Below are positions 19,584-30,990 of a stretch of 64,000 nt of DNA, in pieces. The notes beneath the pieces were generated by a model, which was given only the letters and a program-made list of their open reading frames with translations, had not been told where the DNA came from and searched no databases. Position numbers and translations under genes: made by a program. The stretch covers positions 496,001 to 560,000 of the forward strand of contig JACEHZ010000207.1 in the NCBI GenBank assembly GCA_017893485.1. Direction: 5' to 3'. Within the stretch, counting starts at the first letter, position 1; every line of letters begins with the position of its first letter. The DNA is from Hemerocallis citrina (lineage: Eukaryota > Streptophyta > Magnoliopsida > Asparagales > Asphodelaceae).

Positions 19584-20110
19584 CAATTTGATCATAGCTT
19601 GACTGTTGTAGCTTAATTGTAAATTGTTCTAATTTATTTTCAGAACAGATTTTTGATATAGGCAATTAAATAATTTACTATATCTCGTCTGATTGACAAT
19701 TTATTTAATGTAGTGACTATACTTTTTCTAGGCGTGTATATCACACGTGCTTTATACTAATCTAAATATAAATATTGAAACATGTAAAAACCATTATGTC
19801 TAACTATACCATTCACCGTCTAAAATCACAAAAAAAGGACGGTAGCCGTTGGATTCAGTTCACAGATTAAACCGCTAACTCTTACCCCAATTTTAAAATT
19901 CAAATACAAACAGCCTTTTATCATCCAATAAAATCCCATATAACCGTTATAACTCTGCTCCCGCTCGCGTTCTTGATCCCCCCCCGACACAACAAATCTC
20001 TCAGAAACACGTGATGTGCACGTGCTAATAACTCCTAAAAAAACCCACTCCCTCAAACAAAATGTCCCCAATCGCACCCATCCAGTACCAAATCCAAGCA
20101 AATCAAAATC
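19584..20110. other. A/T-rich stretch and presumed upstream region of the TMEM50-like exon
   Basis: The left part (to about 19760) is unassigned. 19790-20110 has mixed composition with 'CACGTG' boxes near 20008-20022 and short C-rich tracts, as in a plant 5' region. No coding sequence is recognisable before 20111. Confidence 0.4.
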
Positions 20111-20249
20111 ATGGACAACAACTGTTCGCTAATGTGGGAGATCGCCGGGCCGGGCGTTTCCGGCGCGGTGTTCGGCGCGGGGTGGTGGTTCTGGGTAGAC
20201 GCCGTCGTCTGCAGCTCCGTCAAAGTCTCCTCCCTCCATTGCTTGCCCG
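20111..20249 (+). pseudogene. TMEM50-like first exon fragment
   Basis: ATG at 20111 opens 46 codons ending at a donor (CCCG|GTACCT). The peptide contains 'GPGVSGAVFGAGWWFWVDAV' followed by 'VCSSVKVSSLHCLPG', which I recognise as the first membrane segment of plant transmembrane protein 50 homologues (small four-helix membrane proteins). The next exon, expected to start with Ile-Phe-Ala-Ser-like sequence and to include an 'NCVRKED'-like motif, is not found in the following kilobases; kinesin-like exons follow instead. It is either a captured or stranded exon, or a gene whose remainder was lost. Confidence 0.75.
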
Positions 20250-20336
20250 GTACCTACCAGTTTCTTATGTATTAGGGTTTTGATTATCTCTAATTACTGT
20301 AGGGTTTCTAAAGATGGTTTCTTGATTATGAACAGA

Positions 20337-20836
20337 TCGATTCAAGAACAAATCATGGGTGAGAGATCCAAAGCTCTCAGCCGTTGAAGGGATCACCCAA
20401 GAATTTGAACCCCATGGTATATATCTCTTCGTCTTTCCTCCAAATTTTTAGATTCTATATATTTTTTGTTCTCTTTTGATTGTTTTTATGTGGGTTTTTT
20501 GTTTCTGATTCTAATGGCATGATAATGTCCGGATCTTGATGTTTCTGATTGTTTTAAAATGGGTTTTTTTGTTTCTGATTCTAATGGTACGATAAATCAC
20601 GGATCTTGATGTTTCTTGTTTGTTTGTTGTGAATCAGAAGATGGAAAGAAAATTTCCCGAGAATGGATCATGTCAAGAAATGATTCGATCTTTAGTTGAA
20701 TTAATGTGTGCGGTATTTGAATTTATTGATGGGGTTTTTGATTATTTCCTTTTTCTGGGTTTTAGTTGTCCTTTCAGATCAAGACGATGATTTGGCCAAT
20801 TCGGAAGAGGCGGATGATGAACAAGTCAACATTCAG
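20337..20836 (+). other. Two exon-like segments of unknown origin
   Basis: 20337-20420 reads 'SWVRDPKLSAVEGITQEF' in frame between an acceptor (GAACAG) and a donor (ATG|GTATAT). 20764-20836 reads 'VVLSDQDDDLANSEEADDEQ' and ends at a donor (CAG|GTAATC). They lie between the TMEM50-like exon and the kinesin pseudogene on the same strand. The second, acidic segment could be part of a kinesin N-terminal region; I do not recognise the first. Confidence 0.35.
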
Positions 20837-20945
20837 GTAATCTCTCTCTCTCTGTTTTTCAAATTAATTGAAATTTAATTTTGAGAAATGGGTTAATTTT
20901 TTCAAATTTATTTATTTATTTTTTGTATGTTTGGTTTTGTTTTAG

Positions 20946-23335
20946 GGACCAAGTACAACAGCTTACTGAAGAAATGTCAAAGACCAGACTTCTGAAGCCG
21001 CAGAATTTTGCAGGCTGTTTGTGAGGGTTGACCAACAAGTGCATTCAAAAGTGTGAGCCAAAATATGAGGCAATGTAGAAGTACACTCAGGAGTGCTTTG
21101 TACAATGAGATAATTGAGCTGAAAGGTAATATAAGGGTTTTCTGCAGATATGTTGAATGGATATACTTTTGTGGTTGAATTCGGGGTCAAGATTCGGAAT
21201 TGTCAGTTGTTTGCTCTGATAATTTAAAGAAGCAGTTAAGATTTGATCACATTTTTACCTGAAAGATAATGAAGGTACAAACACAGTTTATGTTATAGAG
21301 GGTTGCAGTTTCGTTAGTTTTACCTCTGACAATTTTTGGGTTAAGTAAGTCCGATATGTTTTTACCATCAATATATCAATTTATAGGTATCATCCCTTAA
21401 TTAGCTGCATAGTTAGCTCCACATCGTTATATGCTGATGCAGCATATAACCATGTGGATCTAACTATATTATTCGGTTGTGTCTTGTGTGTATGCATATC
21501 TGGCTTACATACTTAGTGTTGTTTAGTGTTTTCACATTCTTATTAAGTTAACTTTACTTGTGTGTAATTTACAGCAAGATGTTTTACATTAACTTTACAA
21601 GAGAGTTTTGTTTTTCTTCAATTAAGTTATTAATGTATAATTAGTACATGTTAGAACATGAATATACATCCCTCAACCCTCATGAAAAATTAGGTGTTTT
21701 AGTTTAGTCACGAGGACAATACCAACACACACGGACATGGGGATATTTTAAAGAACTACCCTAAAATATCCAGTACTGTGTCATATTTGTGTCTGACACG
21801 TCATGGTTACCAAATTGAAGTGGAATATACCTCGATTCAGTGTCCGTGATTCATAGCTTAGGTTCGACTCCTTCCATGCACATGTTTAAAGTGGAATATA
21901 TTAAATAATGTACCTTCGTTTCAGCCACAAAATGGGATCTCAACTTGCATCTGCAAACAAGAATGTCACTGTAAATTGCTCAACCATTACTACTACTTCA
22001 ATGTTTTGGTGTCGTGAGTAGACACTTCAGCTTGTGATAACAAAGCATTTCTCTCTCTTATTTTGTAGCAAATATCTGCTTTTTTAAAATAAGTAATTTG
22101 TGAAGTTCGGTAGCTGTCAAATGAAGCTAATGAATCCATCAAGCTATCATAGCTTTATATGAATAAAATCAAGATTTCATAGCTGCCGTATATTTACATT
22201 TTTTTAGTTATTTGTACACTTTTAAGCAAGTTAACAGTTCTGATATCAGTAATGGATGGATATAATGTCTGTATACTTGCTTACGGGCATACTAGAACTG
22301 GCAAAACTTTCACTTTGGAAGAAAAACCCACCTGGAAAATTGAGATGTCAAATATCAGGCATTGAAAGAACTATTTAAAAGTTCCACAGAGAGGTTTTCA
22401 ATGGTCGGATACAAGTTTACTAGTTTACTGTGAGATGTTGAAGGTTTACAATGAGAAGATCAGAAACCATCTCGGGAGATGTTGAAGGTTTACAATGAGA
22501 AGATCAGAAAGCATCTCGTAGAGAATTCTGAACGACAGACAAATAAGTAATCATATATTTTTGCTTTTGTTTTTTTAAATTTAGTTGAATTTAGTTAAAA
22601 CTTGGTCATATATTCAACATCTAATTGTTGCTATAGGTTGGAAGTAAAGCAAGGAGCAGATGGCACTGCGGATGTACCTGGCCTTGTGGAGGCTCCAACC
22701 TTTCAGCATAGAAGAGATGTGTGGGAGATACTCCAAATGGGGGAAAATAATATATCGGTTGGATCTACCAAGGCAAATGAACTCTGTAGCCATTCTCACT
22801 GGTAATATTGTCGCAAAAGTATATCTTTTCAGTTCATTTTTCGTCACTGAATGAAGCCAACTTCTAAGACTGGTTCCTCTCATAAGTACTTGATATCTGA
22901 ATTGAAAAATAGATATGGTGCATAAATTTGGTCTATGACTTGTTTGTCATCTTGCATAATTGTCTTAAAAAGTGTCGTCAAGAAAATATTTTTGTTAACG
23001 ATTTTTTCTGGAGGACTTTGTATGATACAACAGTCTGTTCTACGAACACTGATTTTAATTCTAAAAATGCTTTTAAGTTAGAAAAGTAGTTTAGGGTCTC
23101 CAAAAGCAACATTAGGTCATTATATTATTTCGTCTTTCACAGCATGGTGAGAGTGATTTTAAAGGGTGAGAATATGGTGAACGGGCAAAGGAGCAAGAGC
23201 CACATGTGGCTTATGGATTTAGCTGGAAAGGTGCAAGTGGGCAAAACTGAGGTGGAAGGTTAAAGGTATCACAGTTCATAAACCAGTCCGTCTCTGCACT
23301 TGGGGGTGTTATATCATAACTTGCAAGTTGCAAAT
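20946..23335 (+). pseudogene. Kinesin-14 motor-domain pseudogene
   Basis: Collinear pieces of a plant C-terminal-type kinesin: neck and motor start 'EIIELKGNIRVFCR' (about 21105-21150), 'DSELSVVCSDNLKKQLRFDH' (about 21191-21255), P-loop region 'DGYNVCILAYGHTRTGKTFT' (22255-22315; usual GQTGTGKT altered), 'EMLKVYNEKIR' (about 22430), 'GLVEA...VWEILQMG...SVGSTKANEL' (22633-22803) and 'LKGENMVNGQRSKSHMWLMD' with the LAG of the kinesin signature (23145-23230), then 'SALGGVIS'. Stops and frameshifts occur in most pieces, and a 49-bp tandem duplication repeats the EMLKVYNEKIR exon (22432-22480 and 22481-22529). The microtubule-motor function is lost. Confidence 0.88.
21410..21466. repeat. 57-bp near-perfect palindrome
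   Basis: Two 27-nt arms (TAGTTAG.TCCACAT.GTTATATGCTG and its complement) pair with only two mismatches around the loop ATG. It lies in an intron-like part of the kinesin pseudogene. The loop is too short for a typical miRNA precursor; a tiny foldback element or a hairpin-mediated repair scar are alternatives. Confidence 0.85.
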
Positions 23336-23521
23336 CTCTATCTTATTGTTTAATCTCTGGTAATTGAAACTATCTCCTGATTTGTTTGCCAACTCTAAGC
23401 GTACTCACTTGCTACAGAGCTCTCTAGGTGTGTATTTCTTATTCTTTTTGTCACTTTCAACTATTATAGGAATTAACTTGGTTTTAGATATTAGATTTTT
23501 TGATGTTTAGGGGATTCATTT

Positions 23522-23790
23522 TATAGGCCCACTGTTGTACCACAGAAAGAAACTATTTTTTAAAAGAAACTATTTTTTGACAGAAATATATCTGTCATCA
23601 TTTACTTGGTCTCACGATGTATTTAAAATGTACTTTTTCATAATAAAAATTTTATAGGCCCACTTTTGTACCACAGAAAGAAACTATTTTTTTAAAAGGA
23701 ACTATTTTTTGATAGAAATATATCTGTCATCATTTACTTGGTCTCACAATGTATTTAAAATGTACTTTTTCATAATAAAAATATGCTACT
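23522..23790. repeat. 131-bp tandem duplication
   Basis: Units at about 23522-23651 and 23652-23783 begin TTATAGGCCCACT and end TTTTTCATAATAAAAAT, differing at a handful of sites. The first unit also contains a small internal repeat, AGAAACTATTTTTT. The terminal 'CTACTTTTTCATAATAAAAATATG' piece repeats once more at about 23790-23815. Confidence 0.9.
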
Positions 23791-23815
23791 TTTTCATAAT
23801 AAAAATATGCTGCAT

Positions 23816-25318
23816 TTGGTTTATGTGCTGTTCTGTTTCCAATTTACATTTTAAAAATAACATGTTCACATCTTATTAGCTGTGAGTCAAGTCAAGTTTA
23901 GCTGTATTGTAATAAAATGGGTTTCTCAAAACAGTTTTAAAGGTGAGGGAGGAGGGTTTAAATTGTATAAGAGGTAATCATAAGGCTAATAGATGAGATG
24001 ATGGTCAATGAAGGAATAATGAAGGAATAAAGCTTTACTCTTGCTTTCATGTTTCCATGGACAATGAAGGAATAAAGCATTTTGTACTCTGGGATGATGG
24101 AATTAATGCTTTTTAAACTGTTTTCATTGTTCTTCATACAGATGAATGATCTTATTGTCCTTTTCCTTTTTCCAGAGAATCACCATATCAAGACAGGAGT
24201 GTATCATAGCGTTCATTTTCGTGTTCCTTCAAAATTTAATTAGGTGATGGGAAGTTAACTACTCAGACATTTCCATCTTGCATCTTATGTTGAACAAACC
24301 TTCCTATAGGAGTTCTCTGGTGCACGTGATTTTTTTTGGTTTTCTGGCCTTTCATGAACGATCTGTGGATGATTGCCAGCTAGTTTGTTCTCGTTCTTGG
24401 TAGATGATTGCTCCCCTATTTATCGTTACAGCAATTTTACATTATTCACATTGCCACTAATTCAGTTTGACAACACGAACACTGGAGTTGATGGATGTTT
24501 TAGCTCGATCGAGTAACCGACCAGTTAAAATTAATTTAAAAGGTCTATCACGGACCAATACTTGTATTGGTTTATTTAGAACAAACAATAAGATATAGTT
24601 GAAAATGATTGTACACACTTGGTCATATTTAGATGAAATTAAAAATAATACAATTTATACTATTGAAATTGATCTTTACATCGTTTATACTTAGAGGTGA
24701 TACAAAATTACTAAATTTGCAAATGTTTTTCTCTTCCATCATGTGGACGAGAAAAATTATTCATATTGCAATCACATGGAAATGAGCATGTTCAAATTAA
24801 GTGATTTTGCATCACCATATATATGATATGAACAACATTTTCATTGATCATTTCCCCCCCCTCCATATATGGCCAAGAGTATCGGCTATCTAGCACAACT
24901 CATCTAGCACAACCTATCATGTTTATTACTTAATACAAAATATATATGGTAACATTAAGTTCTTTGCTGTTTATTGAAACTTTCTCTACAGTAATAATTT
25001 TATCGTGTTGTCGTGTTGTTGATCACGACTTTAACTAAAGAAATTAATTAGTTACTGTGAGATAAACCTAAAATCTATGTTGTTATGTCAAATTCTGATT
25101 GCAATGAGGTAGGCATGAGATGTGTGACACATACTGTGTGAAAAAATAATATGATCATAATATTTATGTTATTCATAGGTTTAAATATATAACAAAAAAG
25201 GAGAATATTTTAAGTAAGCTTGTGTGCAAAATAGTGAAGATCTTTAACATTGATTAGGTGCTAAGATATTGGAGAAAAAATCAAAACTTACAAAGACGCA
25301 CTTTACAAGACATAGGTA
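23816..25318. other. A/T-rich noncoding stretch
   Basis: I see no coding domain, LTR end or array here. Small direct repeats of 'AATGAAGGAATAA' occur around 24004-24075. Confidence 0.5.
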
Positions 25319-25320
25319 TT

Positions 25321-26180
25321 TGCTTAACATAATTGTCTTTATATATTATTTAATTTGTATCAGTAGCCGCTGAATAGAAGAAAAGAAGCTAAAAAAAGTT
25401 AGGTCTTTTACTTTTTGGTAAAATTCACATAATGTTGTGTTCTTTATTGTATATGTATAATTTTATTATTTGAAGTTTAAATATGTATAATTATTTTTAT
25501 TTTTTCCCCCTTACATGTATTATTGTATTACTGTCTTTTGTTATTTATATAAAAATGTAAGAGATTAAATTTCGTATAATTATTTTGTTGCAGCTCTAAT
25601 CCATCATGAAGTATCTCCCTGCAAAATTAAGGGAATTATTAAAAAATTGAATGCTTGGGGAATTGAGTAATTAAAATACAATCTTATATTTTCATTAGAA
25701 GAAAAGGACGAAGATAAAGCAGTCAGACATTGGTTCTAGAGGTTGTTGGCTTAACATAATTGTCTTTATATTTTATTTAATTTGTATTAGAAGCCGCTGA
25801 ATAGAAGAAAAGAAGCGAAAAAAAAAAGTTAGGTCTTTTACTTTTTGGTAAAATTCACATAATGTCGTGTTCTTTATTGTATATGTATAATTTTATTATT
25901 TGAAATTTATATATGTATAATTATTTTTATTTTTCCCTTAACGTGTATTATTGTATTACTGTCTTTTGTCATTTATATAAAAATATAAGAGATTAAATAT
26001 TCATATAATTTGTTTTGTTGCAGCTCTTATCCATCGTGATGTAGTTCCTTGCAAAATTAAGGGAATTATTAAAAAATGGAATGCTTGGGAATTGAGTAAT
26101 TAAAATACAATATTACATTTTCATTAGAAAAAAAAGGACGAAGATAAAGCAGTCTGACACTGGTTGTAAAGGTTGTTGGC
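25321..26180. repeat. 428-bp tandem duplication
   Basis: Unit 1 (about 25323-25749) and unit 2 (about 25751-26180) share 'CTTAACATAATTGTCTTTATAT', 'GCCGCTGAATAGAAGAAAAGAAG', 'TTAGGTCTTTTACTTTTTGG' and 'AAGCAGTC.GACA.TGGTT' in order. There is no coding signal in either unit. Divergence is modest and spread out, so the duplication is not very recent. Confidence 0.88.
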
Positions 26181-26467
26181 AAGTTATTTAATCCCAACTT
26201 TTTGATAAATAAAAAATTATGATGTATATTAAGTAGTTAATTTTTAACACAGAAGTTAAAAAATAAGACATGTAAATAATCTCATCCCTACTTATAAAAA
26301 ATAATGATATCCTTATTATGCTCTCGTACATTCTCTTACATCTACTGCTTTTTCATTCTCTCTTCCTCGTATCATCTCTTCTTCTCTCTCATTAAGATAA
26401 ATAAATAAATAATACAATTTGACAAATATATACCTTAATGAAAATACTATAAATCTTATTGATTACA

Positions 26468-26520
26468 TATACTAGTAATTTACACATGCAATGCACGTCT
26501 TAATAAATATATATTTTTAA
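26468..26520 (-). mobile_element. Helitron-like 3' terminus (minus strand), second copy
   Basis: Read leftward the sequence has the near-hairpin ACGTGC-ATT-GCATGT, then TGTAAATTA and CTAGT, closely matching 6418-6450. To its right, 26540-26600 also resembles 6480-6540 ('ACCCCCTTTATAATAGTTA' versus 'ACATCCTTTATAATAGTTA'), so this is a real shared element, not only a shared end. Confidence 0.5.
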
Positions 26521-27246
26521 AAGTAAAAATTCTACTGTAGTCTGGACTTGAACTCGAGACCCCCTTTATAATAGTTAGATACAAGCGATACACGTGTTTG
26601 TTTGTTTACATGACAACTCCAACTCTCCCATTATTAATTGAATATAGATTACAAAAAATCATATACACATATATTGAAGATACCAATCTAAGATTTGAAA
26701 TTAGGGTTAATAAAAGTATTTCATTAGGAAAAAATAATGAAAAAGATCTCTACAATCATATTACAAATATAAGGAGCTCTCTCCCCACAATAACATCCAG
26801 TTGCACCTAACATCTCAAGTTAGACATACTCAGGGGCCAAACCCCTACTTGAGGTAGAGGAGGCGGTCGCCTCGGACCTGCGAATTTTTCACAATTTTAG
26901 GAGCCCCCAATTTTTCTTCTCTTATTTATGTAGTAAAATAAAATTACACTATGAATAATTGTGATTAGGGACCCCCAATTTAATTGTTTGGCCTTTATAA
27001 TTTTTTATTATTAATTGGGCTTGTGCTTTAATTGAATTTGGGCATTTTGTTGATTTATGGATTGAATTTGAGGCTTGAAATCCCTCTCCAAATCCAATCC
27101 GCACCCGACCCACACTCGCACCTGAGACCCGACCCGCACACTTCAAAACCCTACCCTTCATTCTACAAATCCAATCCATCTCCATTCTTCAAAGCCAAGT
27201 CATCCATCTCAAATTTACCTTGAACAATGTGCAAATTATATATATA
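26521..27246. other. Mixed noncoding sequence
   Basis: Continues the Helitron-like element for at least 80 bp. Around 26830-26990, 'GGGGCCAAACCCCTA', 'GGAGGCGGTCGCCTCGG' and 'GGGACCCCCAATTT' resemble ends of hAT-type elements, but I could not pair two termini or find a target duplication. 27060-27230 is C-rich and has no convincing gene. Confidence 0.35.
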
Positions 27247-27300
27247 TACTAGTTTTTCTCGTGGGCACGTGCCTACGACACGTCTTCGAACGATACGTCA
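27247..27300 (-). mobile_element. Helitron-like 3' terminus (minus strand), third variant
   Basis: ACTAGT is followed on the + strand by TTTTCTCGTGGGCACGTGCCTACGAC. An 18-nt near-palindrome (CGTGGGCACGTGCCTACG) takes the place of the hairpin found at 6425 and 26478. Read on the minus strand this is hairpin, short A-rich spacer, CTAG, T. Confidence 0.35.
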
Positions 27301-27459
27301 TATAAAAAGCCTTGCAAATAGTAAAACAACAACTATTTAGCTCAAGTTTGAATAGTATGACGATAATTAGATGTAAATAAAAGTTCATGTTATCATTAGT
27401 ATATGTTGACAAATAAATATAAATGGGGGTATAAAATTTCTTAGAATTTTGAGGGTGGA

Positions 27460-27760
27460 AAATGATGAAATTTCAACAAGATTTTCAAGCGAAAGTTGTG
27501 TTAAATCATTGGCTTCTTCAATTGCGGTAGTTTTCTTTTCCTATTCAGGGGTAAGAGCGCGAAGAACCTTTCTCACCATCTCCGCTTGAGTATATGTTTT
27601 GCCAAGAGCCACACGGTAGATCTTGTTATCATCTCCGATTCGCTATCATTCTCCTTCATTCGAAACATCTCGAACCTTTGAACATGAACATAAATTTTAG
27701 ATTCCTTGACCTTATTTGTCTCTTCATGTGTTACCTCAAGAGTATGCCATATTTGTTGAG
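27460..27760 (-). pseudogene. Ty1/copia-type gag (UBN2) fragment
   Basis: Minus-strand translation gives 'IWHTLEVTHEETNKVKESKI', then 'RFEMFRMKENDSESEM', and after a frameshift 'LGKTYTQAEMVRKVLRALTP' and 'TTAIEEANDLTQLSLENLV'. This order is characteristic of the UBN2/gag-polypeptide domain of plant copia elements. It has a TAG after the ALTPE motif and at least one frameshift, and no protease, integrase or RT follows on the left. It is an old isolated fragment. Confidence 0.85.
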
Positions 27761-28056
27761 AAGATTTTTGTTATTTTCAATGTAACACGAGCAATAAAAA
27801 AAACCTAAAAAATCTGAAAATTTATAAACGTGAAATCTGAAAATCTAAATTTCTGAGTAAATAGAGAGAAAATGAGAGAGAGAGAGAGAGAAAAAAAAAT
27901 ATAAAAAAAGTGAAGAGAGAAAAGAGACATGGTAATAAAGTAATGAGTTTTTAGTTTATGGAGAAATGTAACGCTCCGGCCCCAAACTCAGAAAATTTAT
28001 TATTTATTTATTTATTAGTACAACTGCTCACCACAGGCTGCCTCTCAAAAGGTGGT

Positions 28057-30387
28057 TGATGTGTCTAATTTTTATATAAATATTTGTACCCATTTACTCA
28101 TAAAAATTGTTTGTATTCATCTATCTTGTTAAAAATTCATCTTATTTCTATTGATTTCAATTAATTAATTATTTTTGAAGGTATAAGATTTTTGATGCAA
28201 AAGGTGAAAATTTTTGATAAAAATCAACAAACAAAACAAGCAGAGTGATTGATTAATTTTTATTGTTTTGTTGAATTTTAAATTTTATAATTTGACCATG
28301 TGAAAATCAAAATAGAAATTTTAAATTGCCAATAGAGTTGAAAATGAAATAAAAAATTTTAAAAGTGTTTAATTGAGCTAATGTGATTATTAGTTAGTTT
28401 AATTAATTTAAACAATTTTATTTTATTTTATTTTTAAATCTTAATTTCTGATTTTATTTTGTGTGCGTGCAGCACGTGCTTCGAGAAAAGAAAGTGAAGA
28501 AAAAAAAGCAAGAAATAAAGAGCAAATCAAATAAGGAAATAAATAAATAAAGACGTGGGGTTTTCTGCAAAAATAAACCATAATTCCCACGTCTGTGCTC
28601 CTATAAATACAACAACAAAAGGAAGAGAGAAGTCACGCTTAACAAGAAGACGGCTAATCTAAACTTAAAAAGAAAAAAAAAAAAACGAAAGATGTAGAGA
28701 GAGACAAAGGAGTTTTGTCTCTGTGAAGGCTCGGGAGTCAAGGCAAAAAGCAAAGGAGGACGCTGACATGGGGCTTCGGCTCAAAACTCCAGGACAGCAA
28801 CAACGTTCTCCTCTGATTGAGTTGACGCTTACGTGGGTGCGAACTTCAAAGGCAGGAGAGATAAACAAATGGGGCTGATTGTTTTGCGTGGCGTGGACTT
28901 CGAGAACGAAACAGAGAGAAGGTGCTGAGGAACTGTTTGCTGCTCGGTTCTCAAGGGGTTCGGTTTGCAATTTTTGTTTTACAAAATAGTTCTTTCTGTA
29001 TCGCTTTTTCTCTTCTAATTTTTATTATGCAATCCAAAACAATATTTGTTAGTTGCAAATTTATCATAAACTAATTTTCAAGGTTGTAAACGGCGTTAGG
29101 CGGTGGCGGTTCGGTCAAGTGGTGCCTAGCGCCTAGGGTGCCTAGGTGGTGCCTAGGCGGTTGAATTTATTTTGCCGATTTAGTTAATTTCGGCCCTTAT
29201 AATCATGCAATCCAATTCCAAATATTTATAATGTTTTTGTGTAATATGTGTAATTTAAGGGTGTTTTTACATAAAAAAAGCTTCATCGTGCAATTAAAAA
29301 AACAATTGTCCAATTATAATATGTGCAATATGCCAATATGTGTAATATGTGTAACATGTACTATTGTAATATGTGTAATATGTGCAATCCATCACCAATA
29401 ATACAAAAAAAGTAAAAACAATTCCACTACTATTAAAGATCCATATATATTATATAACAGATTAATAGATTAATAGCAGTTCACTTTTTTTTATTTTATA
29501 GTATTTAAAATTTTAAAATATAGAAAACGCTTGGGTGTTCGACATGAGGCGGACGCCTGATCAGCGCCACGGATGCCTACTCAACAAGACAGTCGCCTAA
29601 TCGCCTCTAACCGCCTAGACCATCGCTTAATGCAAAGGCGGTTCGTTCTCATCCATCTAAGCGCCTAGGCGTTCGATGCGGATGCCATTTAGAACACTGC
29701 TAATTTTATTTTTCTAGGGCTTTGATGTAGCCTAGTTTTGAGAACAAAATTTTAATTTCATATTATTTTTCTATTTTTTTGTGTTGTGTGTTTGACTTTT
29801 GTTCGTAATGCTTACAATGGTTTGGCCAGCTTTTATATGACTTATTAAATCTTGGAGAGACCAAACTAGTAATTTGTGATTTCGAATTTATAAAATTAAA
29901 CACCATTAAAAGAGCGAATCGTTGTTAATGTCACCGTTAAGAAATACAGAGATCTTAATGAATTTTCAATTAGTGATTTGTGCATGGACTATGACAAATA
30001 ATTAGTTGAGAATATTTTTGATATTGTTTCAGAGAGAATATTGAATAATTTCGGGATTTTGGTCTACAACTTGGAAAAATCATATTTTTATTCATATGGA
30101 GTTATAAATTGTGTGGGATTAACAAGGTGAAGTAAAAAACCCTAGAATTAGTCTTGCAATTAATAAACAACAAAATTTCAGATTTTGCTCTTTTTAATTA
30201 ATTTAGTTAGTTCTTTAAATTAATTTAATTTAGTTGTTTTCTTTATTGAATTTCTATTTTCCAAATAATAGTTAATCTAGTCAATTTCGATACTCAGTAA
30301 AATAATTAGTCATTGTGGGTTCGGCACTCTTTTCACTTAACTATACTACTTGTTGCGATTTTGTACACTTGCAAATAAATGACATCA
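28057..30387 (+). mobile_element. Solo LTR, 2331 bp including a nested MITE
   Basis: It starts TGATGT and ends ACATCA, perfect 6-bp inverted ends, and is flanked by GTGGT (28052-28056) and GTGGC (30388-30392), a 5-bp target duplication with one mismatch. A TATA box (TATAAATA) is at 28602. The end region (TGGGTTCGGCACTC, then 'CTACTTGTTGCGA') resembles gypsy (Athila-like) LTR ends, but the family is uncertain. About 1.7 kb remain when the MITE is subtracted. Confidence 0.75.
29079..29699. mobile_element. hAT-type MITE, 621 bp, with 8-bp target duplication
   Basis: Ends CAAGGTTGTAAACGGC and (complement of right end) CAGTGTTCTAAATGGC are imperfect inverted repeats. The flanks are CTAATTTT at 29071-29078 and 29700-29707, a perfect 8-bp duplication typical of the hAT superfamily. 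Subterminal regions are rich in GCCTAGGCG palindromes; the centre is A/T-rich with 'AATATGTG' repeats. It codes for nothing. Confidence 0.9.
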
Positions 30388-30783
30388 GTGGCTAACCAAT
30401 TTGGTGACTCTTGATCTTAGGCAATATTATTTATTATTGAATTATTTACAAATTCTTCCGATGTGGGACAAATCAATCCTACACGTGCCCTCATTCTTGT
30501 GCACGCCTGCACATAGCCTCCCCCTTACCCGGGGCCCCACCACCGCCAACACAGCCAAGGCCCCACTCCACGTCACCCCACGTGCAGCCAAAGCCCCCTA
30601 TCTCATCTCATTTAAATCCCAACATTATTACCATTTTTGCCATTCTCTCTCTCTATATATATACATACTATATAATACTAGATTATTATACCTCCAAGAA
30701 ATATGAGATGTTACGCACACCCCTTTAAGAAATCAGTGTCCTCGCTGAGTACGGGGCATGCAACCTAGTGCAGGATCTTCTTT

Positions 30784-30990
30784 CACTAGTAGAAAACCTT
30801 GCAATAATAATGGATTATTTGCAAGCACAAAAAATCCCTTGTTGGTGCTACCACCAATAGCAAATTAATCACAACGAACTCATCCATTGCAAATGTTTTA
30901 ACATCTGCAAGAGATTCAATTGAATTGTTGCAGGTGTTGATAATTACAAGAGAACAGTTGTAACAAACAATATTCCATTACCAAAGTAGA
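30784..30990. mobile_element. CACTA (En/Spm-like) terminus
   Basis: CACTAGTAGAAAACCTTGC matches the terminal inverted repeat of plant CACTA elements, followed by subterminal motifs around 'TTGCAA' (30800-30960). The opposite terminus (...CTACTAGTG) was not found to the right, so the element is truncated or its other end has decayed. Confidence 0.6.

Larger units (their letters stand above)
27967..30714 (+). mobile_element. Outer degenerate LTR (TGTAACG...GTTACG), host of the nested insertion
   Basis: Starts TGTAACGCTCCGGCCCC and, after removal of the nested LTR, continues to 'GAGATGTTACG' at about 30714. Ends of the TGTAAC...GTTACA type with 'GATGTGGGAC' near the end are usual for plant LTRs. 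The terminal A is mutated and I see no target duplication (AGAAA versus CACAC), so the boundaries are tentative. Without its insertion it is about 400 bp. Confidence 0.45.

Noticed and set aside
21410..21466. miRNA precursor
   Set aside because: Loop of 3 nt and total length of 57 nt do not suit plant miRNA processing, and no expression evidence is available.
20946..23335. Functional kinesin gene
   Set aside because: Stops, frameshifts, an altered P-loop and a lost C-terminal motor part are all visible.
26830..26990. A complete hAT element with GGGGCC/GGGACCCCC ends
   Set aside because: The ends could not be paired as inverted repeats and no 8-bp duplication was found.
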